A stretch of 49,359 nt of DNA. Origin: Bacillota bacterium (lineage in GTDB: Bacteria > Bacillota > Sulfobacillia > Sulfobacillales > JAIMBI01). Location of the stretch: NCBI GenBank assembly GCA_021797815.1, contig JAJZYZ010000013.1, forward strand, positions 1 through 49,359. Reading direction: 5' to 3'. Made by a program: the position numbers and the translations under genes. Below are positions 13,251 to 21,543 of this stretch, in pieces; position 1 is the first letter of the stretch; each line of letters opens with the position of its first letter. The notes below the pieces were generated by a model. The model was not told the DNA's origin and did no database searches. It saw only the letters and a list, made by a program, of their open reading frames with translations.

Positions 13251-15263
13251 ATGGGGCTCCGCACCTTCCTGCTGCTCGCGACCGCCGTCATGCTGGTCGC
13301 GAGCGTCGGGGTGTTCGGCTGGCGGACGTGGGCCATCTGGGCCTATGTTCGGCGCGCGCGGCCCGTAGTTCGCTGGGATCGGCTGTCAGAGCGCCTGGGG
13401 CAGGTGGTCCGCCATGTGCTGGGCCACCGCCGGATGTTCCGGATCACGTTCTCCGGCCTCCTTCATTACTTCATCTTCGGTGGGTTCGTGGTCCTGATGC
13501 TGGACATCGTGGAGACGGTCGGCGAGGTGATCCACCCGGGCTTCTCGCTCGGTCCCATCCTGGCGCCGGTCGTGGATGTGTGGGTGGCGCTGGTGCTCAT
13601 CGGCATCGCGATGGCGCTCTATAACCGGCTGGTTCTGAGACCAGAACGTTTCCACGGGTCCGATGAGCGGGACGCGTACATCATCCTCGCCCTCATCGGT
13701 CTCATCATGGTCGGGATCGTGGTGCATGATTCGTTCTTTCCGGTGGTGGCGACGGCGGTGTTCCACGCCCCGCCAGCGGTTGCGGCGTCGGCGCGGAGCC
13801 ACTTTCTTGGCGCCGGGCTCGCGAATCTATGGGGAGCGCTCGGCTTGCTGACGCCGCCGGCGGCGGCCATCGGCTACAGCGTAGGCTATTTCCTGGACAT
13901 CGGCCTGGTGCTGGCGTTCTTGGCCTATCTCCCCTACTCCAAGCACTTTCACATTTTCTTGGCCGTGCCGAACATCTTTCTGCAGAACCTCCGGCCAGCA
14001 GGGGAACTCCTGGAGGAGCCGGCGGAGGACACCATCGCGATCCGATCTTTTTCGGATCTCAGGTGGAAAGATGTGATGGACCTCTTTACCTGCACGGAGT
14101 GCGGGAGATGTCAGGCCGTGTGTCCGGCGCATGCCGCCGGTCAGCCGCTGTCGCCAAAGATGGTGATCCTGGACCTGCGCGACGCGCTCGTGCGGGAGCT
14201 GGGCGGAAAGGGGGAGGCCCCACCGCTTGCGGGCGAGGTGGTGTCGGCCGATGCGCTGTGGGCGTGCACCACCTGCGGTGCCTGTCAGGATGCCTGTCCG
14301 GTCTTCATCGAGCACGTCCCCAAGATCGTGGGGCTTCGCGCCGCCCTTCTGGAGGACGGGGCCGTGGAGCCGGCGGCGCAGAAGGTTCTGGTGTCGTGGG
14401 AGCGCCAGGGCAATTCCTTCGGACAGCCAGGCCGCAAGCGCCCCGAGTGGGCCAAGGTCCTCGACTTTCCCGTCAAAGACGCACGGCGGGAGGAGGTGGA
14501 CTGGCTCTGGTTTGTGGGCGACTTCGCGTCTTATGACCCGCGCGCCCGCGAGATGACCCGGCTTGTGGGCGAGCTCCTGCACATGGCCGACGTGGACTTC
14601 GGCATCCTGTACGAGGGCGAGGTCAACTCCGGCAACGACGCACTCCGGATTGGCGAGTACGGCCTGTTTGAAACGCTGGCCCAGAAGAATCTAAAGGCGC
14701 TCAATGACGCGAGCTTCAGCCGCGTCTTCACGACCGACCCGCACTCCTTAAACGCCTTGAAGAACGAGTACCGGAAATTCGGCTTTGAGCGGCCGGTGCA
14801 GCACTACACGGAGGCGTTTCAACAACTGCTGCAAGAGGGCCGGCTGACGGTGAAGCCGGTGCCTCTCCGCGTCACCTACCATGATCCCTGTTATCTCGGC
14901 CGCTGGAATCACATCACCGAAGCCCCCCGCGCCCTTATCCGCGCGCTGGGCGTGGATCTGGTGGAAATGCCGCGTCATGGTGAACAGAGCTTCTGCTGCG
15001 GGGCGGGCGGGGGCCGCATCTGGATGGACGAGACCGGGATGGAGGAGCGGCCGGCGAATCAGCGCATCCGGGAGGCCCTCGCCCTGGATGGGGTGACCCA
15101 TTTCGTCGTGGCGTGCCCGAAAGACGTGTCCATGTTTTCGGCGGCGGTGACGGCGATGGGCGTGGAGGACCGGATCCGGGTGGTGGACGTGGCCGAAATC
15201 CTGGGGGTGGCCACGGGCCTCGTCCCCGAGCCGGGGAGGAGCCTCGTGACCGCCGGAGCCTGA
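13251..15263 (+). CDS. etfD: EtfD-like membrane-bound iron-sulfur oxidoreductase (ETF:quinone type)
   Basis: The 670-residue protein has an N-terminal membrane domain with about five helices (first residues 3-25, last about 205-235), resembling the cytochrome-b-like NarI/HdrE domain. Two 4Fe-4S motifs follow, CTECGRCQAVCPAH from C281 and CTTCGACQDACPVF from C339, then an HdrD/CCG domain with C547 (HDPCYLGRWN), C582-C583 (FCCGAGGGRIWMDE) and C622 (ACPKDVSMF). The place where related chains carry another cysteine reads EVNSGNDALR. This layout is that of EtfD proteins that pass electrons from EtfAB to menaquinone. The ATG at 13251 is chosen because GAGGGAGG precedes it by 8 bases. It is the last gene of the sulfur operon. 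Confidence 0.9.
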   Translation: MGLRTFLLLATAVMLVASVGVFGWRTWAIWAYVRRARPVVRWDRLSERLGQVVRHVLGHRRMFRITFSGLLHYFIFGGFVVLMLDIVETVGEVIHPGFSLGPILAPVVDVWVALVLIGIAMALYNRLVLRPERFHGSDERDAYIILALIGLIMVGIVVHDSFFPVVATAVFHAPPAVAASARSHFLGAGLANLWGALGLLTPPAAAIGYSVGYFLDIGLVLAFLAYLPYSKHFHIFLAVPNIFLQNLRPAGELLEEPAEDTIAIRSFSDLRWKDVMDLFTCTECGRCQAVCPAHAAGQPLSPKMVILDLRDALVRELGGKGEAPPLAGEVVSADALWACTTCGACQDACPVFIEHVPKIVGLRAALLEDGAVEPAAQKVLVSWERQGNSFGQPGRKRPEWAKVLDFPVKDARREEVDWLWFVGDFASYDPRAREMTRLVGELLHMADVDFGILYEGEVNSGNDALRIGEYGLFETLAQKNLKALNDASFSRVFTTDPHSLNALKNEYRKFGFERPVQHYTEAFQQLLQEGRLTVKPVPLRVTYHDPCYLGRWNHITEAPRALIRALGVDLVEMPRHGEQSFCCGAGGGRIWMDETGMEERPANQRIREALALDGVTHFVVACPKDVSMFSAAVTAMGVEDRIRVVDVAEILGVATGLVPEPGRSLVTAGA

Positions 15264-15283
15264 GCTGTCTCGGGCGGAACGGT

Positions 15284-16264
15284 TCAGCCTTGGCGCTTCA
15301 CATAGGGCACGTCGCGGCTTATCGGGACAAACCCGACGCCGCGGTAGAGCTCGCGCGCGGCCGGGCGGGCCGGGGCCCCGACGCAGGCCACCAGCATCGT
15401 GGTCGCACCCGCGGCCCGCGCGCGCTCCATCCCATGCCACATGAGCGCCGTGCCGAGACCCTGGCGCCGGTAGGCTCGGTGCGTGCCCACCGGTTCAAAT
15501 TCCGCCGTACGGCTCATAGGGTCGAACCAGATGATGGCGGTCGAGGCGAGGGTGCCGTCAGGCGCCTCAACCAGTACATGCAGATCGTCGCGATACGGCC
15601 AGGTGGCCTGAACGCCTGCCATGCCGTTGTCGGGGAACGATGAGGGATACCAGGCATCGACGTGCGCTTGGGTCGCGGCCCGTTCGCCCACGTTGGCGGC
15701 CGTGGTGAACCGAAAGCCGCCCGGCAGCACGGGCTCGGTCAGGTCGACGAGGACACGGCGATTAAAAAGGTGCCAGTCACCGTCGTCACCGCCGGCTTCC
15801 GGGTCCGGCACGTACCCGTAGGCGGGAAGCCGGGCCAGCATCTCGGCATCCGCATCCTGAGGAATGATGAAGCGGTCGTATCCGGCCGCTTGGACGGCGT
15901 ACCAGTCCAGGATCTCGTCCAAGAGCTCCGGACGGTCGGGGTGGACCTGCCATACGAGGTTCGCGTCCGGTGAGTGCGCCACGGTGCCATCGCGCCGGGT
16001 CACGGTAAACGGAAGCTTCGCCCACGCCCAGGCGTCGAGCCGGCCATCTCCGTCCGGACGCGGCCAGAGGCGGTGGCGCCAGCTCCCGGCCAGCGTCTGG
16101 CTGTCCTTGCCGAAATTCCATGCGAGCCCGCCCACCGTGCCGTCCCCCACGAGAATCTCGGGGCGAAGGATGGTGATCTCCTGGGCCAGGCCCTGCATCT
16201 GTCTGAGCTCGGCCGGACCGAGGACCATTGGTGAATTGTCTCTCATGCCACCCATCCGGTTCAT
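15284..16264 (-). CDS. GNAT-family N-acetyltransferase, two-domain type
   Basis: The protein has up to 326 residues. The C-terminal half is a clear GNAT domain: FEPVGTHRAYRRQGLGTALMWHGMERAR contains the acetyl-CoA binding R/Q-x-x-G-x-G/A loop, followed by ARELYRGVGFVPISRDVPY. The N-terminal half has a weaker GNAT-like pattern, as in tandem GNAT proteins. The substrate is unknown. Several in-frame ATGs (16264, 16255, 16246) are possible and none has a good ribosome binding site, so the start is uncertain. The gene converges on etfD with a 20-bp gap and no visible terminator. Confidence 0.78.
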   Translation of the reverse strand: MNRMGGMRDNSPMVLGPAELRQMQGLAQEITILRPEILVGDGTVGGLAWNFGKDSQTLAGSWRHRLWPRPDGDGRLDAWAWAKLPFTVTRRDGTVAHSPDANLVWQVHPDRPELLDEILDWYAVQAAGYDRFIIPQDADAEMLARLPAYGYVPDPEAGGDDGDWHLFNRRVLVDLTEPVLPGGFRFTTAANVGERAATQAHVDAWYPSSFPDNGMAGVQATWPYRDDLHVLVEAPDGTLASTAIIWFDPMSRTAEFEPVGTHRAYRRQGLGTALMWHGMERARAAGATTMLVACVGAPARPAARELYRGVGFVPISRDVPYVKRQG

Positions 16265-16410
16265 CTTCCGCCTGTCACCGGAGCACTCCTCCCTGATTTT
16301 TGTCAGCGGTCATTTAATTCCACCGGGGCCAGGTTACGGAATCTCCCCGGTCCCTCTTTCCTAGGCCGGGCCCAGCGTCGGCGCCCCAGGGTGTCGACGG
16401 GGCCGGTAAC
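16265..16410. other. Gene-free stretch upstream of the IS21 remnant
   Basis: I see no gene here. The segment about 16289-16345 is less GC-rich than its surroundings and contains phrases (TTTTTGTCAGCGGTCA, TTAATTCCACCGG) that recall terminal repeats of some insertion sequences. It could be the left end of a decayed element, but no clear repeat pair is visible and the assignment is only an impression. Confidence 0.3.
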
Positions 16411-16700
16411 TCTCTCCTTGTCGACGAATTCGGGTATCTGCCCCTGTCCCGGGTCGTGGCGACTCTGTGCTTTCCGTGGGTGTCGGCCCGCTACGAGTGC
16501 GGCCGCATCATCCTGACCTACCCCAAAGGGTTGGCGAGTGGGGGGACGTGCTCGGCGATCCCGGTATCGCCACGCCCATCCTCGACCGCCTCCTCCGCCA
16601 CTCCCATGTGCTCAACATCCGCGGGGACAGTTACCGGCTCAAAGACAAACGGCGGAGTGGGACGTGGGGACCCCTACTCCCCCCTGACCGGGCGTCATAA
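16411..16700 (+). pseudogene. istB: istB pseudogene (IS21-family transposition helper ATPase), 5'-truncated and frameshifted
   Basis: Two reading frames together rebuild the C-terminal part of IstB. In the first, from about 16411, NSLLVDEFGYLPLSR (Walker B region) continues to SARYECGRIILTYPKG. Around 16525-16535 the frame changes, and the second reads GEWGDVLGDPGIATPILDRLL, then HSHVLNIRGDSYRLKDKRR, which is the typical IstB end. The first half (P-loop region) and istA are missing. The remnant is followed directly by IS21-type terminal repeats. This is a dead element that once inserted next to the toxin-antitoxin pair. Confidence 0.85.
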
Positions 16701-16710
16701 TGGTCACCGG

Positions 16711-16762
16711 GTGGATCAATTTCGCATTGGCCGAGTAGATCACATTCATATTGGCCTTGACA
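16711..16762 (+). repeat. Right terminal repeats of the IS21-type remnant
   Basis: Two related copies stand in tandem: GTGGATCAATTTCGCATTGG (16711-16730) and GTAGATCACATTCATATTGG (16735-16754). The segment ends TTGACA near 16762. Multiple repeats of the GTGGATCAnTTT...ATTGG type with a terminal CA are characteristic of IS21-family ends, and the position just after istB is as expected. The opposite end was not found. Confidence 0.75.
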
Positions 16763-16839
16763 CAGCTCATTGAGGCGAGTTGATACATGGACATCCTGAA
16801 GTCGTCCCTAGTCATCAGAATAGTAGGCCCCTGGCTGCG

Positions 16840-16880
16840 TTGATGAAAGTGCCTCCCGGTCCTATACTGGTGTATATACG
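16840..16880 (+). promoter_or_regulatory. Promoter and palindromic site of the toxin-antitoxin operon
   Basis: TTGATG (16840-16845) and TATACT (16863-16868) are spaced by exactly 17 bases. A perfect 8-base palindrome GTATATAC (16872-16879) covers the predicted transcription start. AbrB/MazE-type antitoxins usually repress their own operon through such palindromes, so this is the likely autoregulatory operator (inference). Confidence 0.6.
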
Positions 16881-16900
16881 CAGGAAGGTGGTGGAAGCTG

Positions 16901-17125
16901 ATGGAAACGGTGCGTCTACGTCGGGTCGGTAACTCGGTGGTGGTCACTCTGCCGTCAAAGATCTTAGACTCCGCGCACCTTGCTGCGGATCAGACGGTGT
17001 CGGTTGAGATTGGGGACGGCGCCGTGATCATCAGGCCCTGGGACCCAGACACGCAGGCTGCCTGGCAGGCCTACACTGACTTAGAGCCCCATTATCGTCG
17101 CGCAAACCGCAAATTGGCCGATTAG
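16901..17125 (+). CDS. AbrB/MazE-like antitoxin
   Basis: The 74-residue protein has an N-terminal swapped-hairpin (SpoVT/AbrB-like) DNA-binding domain: VRLRRVGNSVVVTLPSKILDSAHL, then VSVEIGDGAVIIRPWD. The C-terminal tail of about 25 residues (WQAYTDLEPHYRRANRKLAD) probably wraps the toxin. The ATG at 16901 follows GGAAGGTGG. The toxin gene starts 5 bp downstream, the normal arrangement for a toxin-antitoxin operon. Its function would be to neutralise the Doc toxin and repress the operon. Confidence 0.85.
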   Translation: METVRLRRVGNSVVVTLPSKILDSAHLAADQTVSVEIGDGAVIIRPWDPDTQAAWQAYTDLEPHYRRANRKLAD

Positions 17126-17129
17126 CCCC

Positions 17130-17510
17130 ATGCCCCGTCTTTTAGGCGTACAGCTGGTTTTGGCGATTCACGACGACCAAATTCGGCTGTACGGCGGTGC
17201 CTACCGGGTGCGCGATTGGGCCGCCTTGGACAGCAGCGTTCATCAACCTGCCGCGACTTTCCGCGGTGCCTATCTCTATGGCGATGTCTTCGCCATGGCG
17301 GCGGCCCTTGGCCATGGTCTCATGACCTCCCACCCGTTCCGTGATGGGAATAAGCGAACCGGCGGCATGGCGATGTTGACGTTCTTGGCCATAAACGGTG
17401 TGACGGCCAAGGTCCCCGAGACGGCATATTACGAGACGGTCAGGGCCACCGCCACTGGCACTCTCACTCGAGAGCAGCTGGCCGAGTCGCTGAGACGGTG
17501 GGGGCCATGA
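17130..17510 (+). CDS. doc: Doc-family (Fic fold) toxin, death-on-curing type
   Basis: The 126-residue Fic-fold protein has the Doc motif HPFRDGNKRT (H68, D72, N74, K75, R76) intact, and the N-terminal QLVLAIHDDQIRLYGG and central AALDSSVHQP segments typical of Doc. The P1 Doc toxin phosphorylates elongation factor Tu and stops translation. The antitoxin here is AbrB/MazE-like rather than Phd, a recurrent alternative pairing. The complete catalytic motif suggests the toxin is functional. The pair is bordered by two decayed insertion sequences, so it could have arrived with mobile DNA. Confidence 0.88.
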   Translation: MPRLLGVQLVLAIHDDQIRLYGGAYRVRDWAALDSSVHQPAATFRGAYLYGDVFAMAAALGHGLMTSHPFRDGNKRTGGMAMLTFLAINGVTAKVPETAYYETVRATATGTLTREQLAESLRRWGP

Positions 17511-17854
17511 CCTCGTCCGAAAGGTACGTCGGGGTGCTCCATCCGTTTGAGCCCCGGCACAGGGAACGCTAGCCCCGTTTTCCGCACCCCAATCGGGTTA
17601 CTCCTGCGCTCCTTCGGGCCAGGGGAGGCAGACGCCGAGCACGCCAGGATGATGCGCGGACGAGCGTGAGCCGGTCGAGCACCAGACCGGCCGAGGTGTA
17701 GGTGACTGCGAGGCCGTCGACGGCTGCAAGGGCAACTCGGCCTTCAGGCAGGATGCCCGGCAGGGGCACGCCGTCGCCGAGCGCGGCCCGCAGCTCGGCT
17801 TCGATCAGATAAGCCGGCCATGGGGGCATCCAGGCCTGTCGCTGGGGTTGTGGG
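17511..17854. other. Gene-poor stretch between the Doc toxin and the transposase remnant
   Basis: No complete gene is recognised. A leftward open frame of about 85 codons (down to 17569) with EAELRAALGDGVPLPGILPEGRVALAAVDGL continues from the transposase remnant, but it matches no transposase part I know and lacks its own start and binding site. It may be a fragment of an older gene disrupted by the insertion. Confidence 0.35.
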
Positions 17855-18158
17855 CCAGCACATCCCCCAAAAGAGTCTGGCCCTCCGCATCCGTGGTGAG
17901 CCCCATCACGATCTGCTGGAGGTCGGGCCGATGGCTTTACTGGACCCGTACGGGATGTGGCGGCCAGCACCATCCGGCGAGGACCCGGGATAATGCCCGA
18001 CGAGCGAAAAGGACGTCGTATCCGTGTGCAGCAACAGGGGCCCCGCCTGGCCCAACGCTTGCCAGCGGACCCGATGGTGCCGACCACGATGCGCCCGCGG
18101 GCCGCCAACTTCTCCAACGCCGGCCTCCAGGCATCATCCCACTTTTCTGTTTAGGCAT
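17855..18158 (-). pseudogene. IS1634/IS4-like transposase fragment with frameshifts
   Basis: Reading leftward, successive frames give WDDAWRPALEKLAARGRIVV, then QALGQAGPLLLHTDTTSFSL followed by VGHYPGSSPDGAGRHIPYG, then HRPDLQQIVMGLTTDAEGQ followed by TLLGDVLAHNPSD. Together these correspond to the DDE-transposase core of IS1634-like elements, where DTTSF carries the first catalytic aspartate and S-x-D-HRPDLxQ is a hallmark. At least two frameshifts separate the pieces, and both ends of the protein are missing. No terminal inverted repeats were found. Confidence 0.75.
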
Positions 18159-18218
18159 TCACGCCCTCCTGTCTTTGTGTGGGCCAAGTGGTCGAGCGAT
18201 GACGGCTCCCCGACACGA

Positions 18219-18245
18219 GAAACGGGCGGGAGGCCCGCCCGTTTC
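18219..18245 (-). terminator. Strong hairpin downstream of the MFS gene
   Basis: GAAACGGGCGGG (18219-18230) pairs perfectly with CCCGCCCGTTTC (18234-18245) around a three-base loop, giving a 12-bp GC-rich stem. It lies about 32 bases after the stop of the leftward MFS gene. There is no long T-tract, so it is a likely but not classical terminator. It may also block transcription entering from the mobile-element side. Confidence 0.65.
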
Positions 18246-18276
18246 CGTCTTCCGTTGGTTGCCCGCTACCGTTGCT

Positions 18277-19605
18277 TCAGGTTTCGACTTCGCCCGAAGC
18301 CACCTGGATACTGACGCCTCCGCCGGTCTCGCGGCCCCATAGGAGCCAGGACAGGGCTGCCAGCGTCCCCACCAGCCACACCGCGGAATTGAACAGGATG
18401 TAGTGAGGGATGGACATCTTGGCCGTGATGTAGATGGTCGGAATGTACAGGCCAATCGACACGAAGCGGGCGATGGCCGTCAGCGTGCCGCGGTGCAGTG
18501 TCGGCCACACTTCCGGCTTCACCGTGTCTTCGGTGAGGTAGCACAGGGAGTTCACGCCCGCCAGGATAACCAGCAGGACCCAGAAGAGACTCATGTCGTG
18601 CTTCCAGGCGCTCGAGGTGAGCCCGACGATAGCGGTCATGATGAACGTGGCCAGGAAGGTCCAGAACAAAGCATGCCGCCGTGACACCCGGTCGGCGTAC
18701 AGCCCCAGGAAGCCCACCACGAATCCGGCACCTTCAAAGACCGCCAGGATGGTGGGCTGCAGCGACGGGAAGAAGGCGAACGCCAGCGCGTAGGCCATGA
18801 GGCCGAACCCGATGGTGTTGGCCGCCGCCACCACGATCATGACAATCATCGTGAACCACTGGTAGCTGCTGGAAGGCGTCTTGACCGTGGTCGGCATGGC
18901 CGACGCGGTGGTTACCGCCTCGCGGGCCTCCTGCACGTCTCCGTAATACGCCTGCACGGCCTTCTCAAGTTCCGCGTGGCGGCCCTTGCGCTGGAGCCAT
19001 AGGAACGACTCCGGCATGCTCATGCGGCTCAGGAACAGGATCGCGACCACCACCAGGACGGCCACGGCGACGACGTCGCGCTGCATCGTGACAGCGGCGG
19101 TGCCGGTCACCGCGGCATTGGTCAGCGCGATGACGGCCAGCACCAGTCCGCCCAGGTTGATGCCGTTGATGATCATCATGGTCGCCTTGCCCCGATGCTT
19201 GCTTGGCATGAGTTCGTGCGACGCCACCATGATGGAGTTCATCTCCCCGCCGCCCGCGATCAACATGAGGGCCAGCGAGATGAGAACCACGAGATAGGAG
19301 TTGGCGAAAAACAGCACGATGCCTCCGATGGCGTAAAGGCCAAGCGTGGAGAACAAGGTGATTTTCCGCCCGTATCTATCTGAAAACGGGCCCGATAAGA
19401 TGATCCCGACAATGAGCCAGATGGGCGCCCAGGCCAACAGCAGTTCGCCCAGCGCCTTCGGCATCGTCTCCCAGTAGATGGCGATCGAGGCTAGAGAAAA
19501 CACGTACGATTCCAGAGCCAGACCCAGGACGAACGAAATGAACATCCAGGTGGTCTTTGAGCTCCACCGCGCCTCGGCGAGCCGATTCACATTAACAGCC
19601 GCCAT
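18277..19605 (-). CDS. MFS transporter (sugar/organic-acid porter type)
   Basis: The 442-residue integral membrane protein has about 12 predicted helices and a large polar central loop (about residues 220-260, EKAVQAYYGDVQEAREAV). The loop between helices 2 and 3 has SGPFSDRYGRK, the MFS signature, and the loop after helix 5 has ELMPSKHRGK, as in sugar- and metabolite-type MFS. MPESFLWL in the middle matches the PESPRWL motif of sugar porters. The substrate is not determinable. The ATG at 19605 follows GAGGGGAGACGG. The gene stands alone, with the hairpin at 18219 downstream. Confidence 0.85.
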   Translation of the reverse strand: MAAVNVNRLAEARWSSKTTWMFISFVLGLALESYVFSLASIAIYWETMPKALGELLLAWAPIWLIVGIILSGPFSDRYGRKITLFSTLGLYAIGGIVLFFANSYLVVLISLALMLIAGGGEMNSIMVASHELMPSKHRGKATMMIINGINLGGLVLAVIALTNAAVTGTAAVTMQRDVVAVAVLVVVAILFLSRMSMPESFLWLQRKGRHAELEKAVQAYYGDVQEAREAVTTASAMPTTVKTPSSSYQWFTMIVMIVVAAANTIGFGLMAYALAFAFFPSLQPTILAVFEGAGFVVGFLGLYADRVSRRHALFWTFLATFIMTAIVGLTSSAWKHDMSLFWVLLVILAGVNSLCYLTEDTVKPEVWPTLHRGTLTAIARFVSIGLYIPTIYITAKMSIPHYILFNSAVWLVGTLAALSWLLWGRETGGGVSIQVASGEVET

Positions 19606-19768
19606 GGCTACCGTCTCCCCTCACGCGAAATGTGACGCGTCATGAGCGGACCGATGCCGCCGATGACTCCACCTTAAGTATGGGGGAGACAGGCGGGAAG
19701 CCTGCCTATTTATCTCGTAATTTGCCGGAGGAAACCGCCATACCGATACCCGACGGGGGTGCCCCGGG

Positions 19769-20647
19769 TTAGGCCGAAGACTCCGCCGACGGGCGGGCCC
19801 GCACATCGGTGTGAAACCACCGGTCGTATGAGACGGCGGCCAGGTAAAACACGGCGGCCACGGTCGTGACCACAAATCCGTTTGGGAGTCCGGTGTCGTA
19901 CGCGACCCAGATTGAGAGCCACACGGTGGCCACGGCGATGCCCATCGACCAGGCCGCCATCTTAAGCGGGCGATCAGACAGGCGCCTGGCTGCCGCCGCC
20001 GGCCCCACCAGGAGCGCGAACGACAAGAGGGCTCCCACCACCGGCACCGTGAGGGCGGCCGCGGCCGCCACCATGGCCATGAAGCCGACCCGCATCAGGC
20101 CCTCCGGGACCCCGCGGGCGGCCGCCGTCTCGGGGGTGACGGTGTAAAAGAGGAGCGGGCGGAAGAGGACGCCCACTCCAAGCGCGAGCACCACCGCCAG
20201 CACGCCGATCTGGATGGTCTGCGCGGCGCTGATGCCGACCAGCTGGCCAAACAGGAGCGCAAACACGGCCGGGCCGTACGCGTTGCCCACCGTGAGCAGG
20301 AGATCGCCGATGCCGAGGACGGCGGCCAGGAGGAGGGCGGTCAGAACACCCGGACTGCCGATGCCGCGCTGGTCGCGCCGTTCGAGGGTGCCCAGCAGGA
20401 GGGCCATGCCGAGCGCGCACACCGCCATCCCTAAGACCGAGCTCACCCCCACCAGAAACGCGGCGGCAGCCCCGGTAAACGCCGCCCGGGGGATGGCGTG
20501 GGCGGCGAAGGTGCCGCCGCGGAGGTTCACAAACACGCCCACCAGGCCCGACATGAGAGCAATCGCGGTTCCCGCGATCCAGGCGTGCACCATGAAGGCG
20601 GCAGATATGAGGCCGGGCGGAAACAGGGCCCCGAAGAGGACGCTCAT
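19769..20647 (-). CDS. Metal ABC transporter permease (ZnuB/MntB family), second permease
   Basis: The 292-residue permease of the ABC-3 family has about eight hydrophobic segments. Family features are GLVGVFVNLRGGTFAAHAI near the N-terminus (equivalent to LRRMAFFGDTLSH) and ALTVPVVGALLSFALLVGPAAAARRLSDRP near the C-terminus. The His/Asp of the canonical motif are partly replaced (FAAHAIPRAAFTGAA). It overlaps the preceding permease gene by four bases (ATGA). With its partner permease it likely forms a heterodimeric channel for Zn or Mn uptake. Confidence 0.85.
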   Translation of the reverse strand: MSVLFGALFPPGLISAAFMVHAWIAGTAIALMSGLVGVFVNLRGGTFAAHAIPRAAFTGAAAAFLVGVSSVLGMAVCALGMALLLGTLERRDQRGIGSPGVLTALLLAAVLGIGDLLLTVGNAYGPAVFALLFGQLVGISAAQTIQIGVLAVVLALGVGVLFRPLLFYTVTPETAAARGVPEGLMRVGFMAMVAAAAALTVPVVGALLSFALLVGPAAAARRLSDRPLKMAAWSMGIAVATVWLSIWVAYDTGLPNGFVVTTVAAVFYLAAVSYDRWFHTDVRARPSAESSA

Positions 20648-21543
20648 GGCGTGGAGCTCCTGTCGCCGGGAAGTGTGCGACGGTCATGGCGTGTCCGCAG
20701 TGTGACCGCCAGGTAGCCGAGCAGGATGAGAGTGCTGATAAAGAAGCTGTCGGGCCAGCCCCGTCCGGCCGGCGGCCAGTAGAAGCTGTCATAGGCCAGC
20801 AGGATGCCGAGACTCGTCGCCGCCACCCCCACCACGGCGGCCACTCCGAGCCGGAGTCCCGGGCGTGAGGTGAGGCGCACGGCAATGGCGGCCGGACCCA
20901 CGATGAGGGCGGTGCTGAGCAAGGCGCCCACCATGAGGGCCGCCTGCTCCACGGCGGCTACCACCACCACCAGGTAGAGGAGGTTGATGAGGCGAAGCGG
21001 GATGCCCCGCGCCCGCGCCACCTCGGGGATCACCGACACGTAGAGAAGCGGGCGGTAGATGAAGGTGAGAAGCGCCACCGTCCCCAGCGACAGGAGTCCC
21101 ATCGACGGCAGCAGGGCGGGGTTGATGGTGAAGATGGATCCGAACAGTACGGTCTGGGTGATGTTGGCGTTGGAGGTGGTGGTCGTGATGAGGTACAGGA
21201 AGAGGGCGCCGAAACCAAGCGCCGTCGCCAGCACGATGCCGGTTGCCACATCCCGCCCGCGGCTCTCACTGAGACCGGCGTCGGCCAGGGCCCCGGATAC
21301 GAACCCGCCGGCCAGAAAGCCCCACAGCACCTGCACGCCCACGAGGGCGGCGCCGGCGCCGCCGGCCGCGCCCACGTCGCTCAGGGCGTGACCCAAAAAC
21401 GCCTGCCCCCGAATCACGACGAAAATGCCCACAAGCCCGTTGGCCACCGCCACGATGGCCCCCATCAGGAGGGCGGTGCGGACGGCCGCGCTCTGGAAAA
21501 ACCCGGGCGCCACCAGCGCATGGAGGATCAGAGCCTCACGCAT
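20644..21543 (-). CDS. Metal ABC transporter permease (ZnuB/MntB family), first permease
   Basis: The 299-residue ABC-3 permease has eight or nine hydrophobic segments. The motif VVIRGQAFLGHALSDVGAAG (about residues 45-64) is the family hallmark and is more canonical than in the second permease. AALMVGALLSTALIVGPAAIAVRLTSRPG lies near the C-terminal end. The ATG at 21543 (MREALILHALV) is chosen because GGGAGGCGGCG directly precedes it; upstream in-frame starts would lie inside the ATPase gene. The start overlaps the ATPase stop by eight bases. Confidence 0.88.
   Translation of the reverse strand: MREALILHALVAPGFFQSAAVRTALLMGAIVAVANGLVGIFVVIRGQAFLGHALSDVGAAGGAGAALVGVQVLWGFLAGGFVSGALADAGLSESRGRDVATGIVLATALGFGALFLYLITTTTSNANITQTVLFGSIFTINPALLPSMGLLSLGTVALLTFIYRPLLYVSVIPEVARARGIPLRLINLLYLVVVVAAVEQAALMVGALLSTALIVGPAAIAVRLTSRPGLRLGVAAVVGVAATSLGILLAYDSFYWPPAGRGWPDSFFISTLILLGYLAVTLRTRHDRRTLPGDRSSTP

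Noticed and set aside
16289-16345. Possible left terminal repeat of an insertion sequence
   Set aside because: The phrasing recalls IS ends, but I could not find a partner repeat or a target duplication, so it is kept only as a note.
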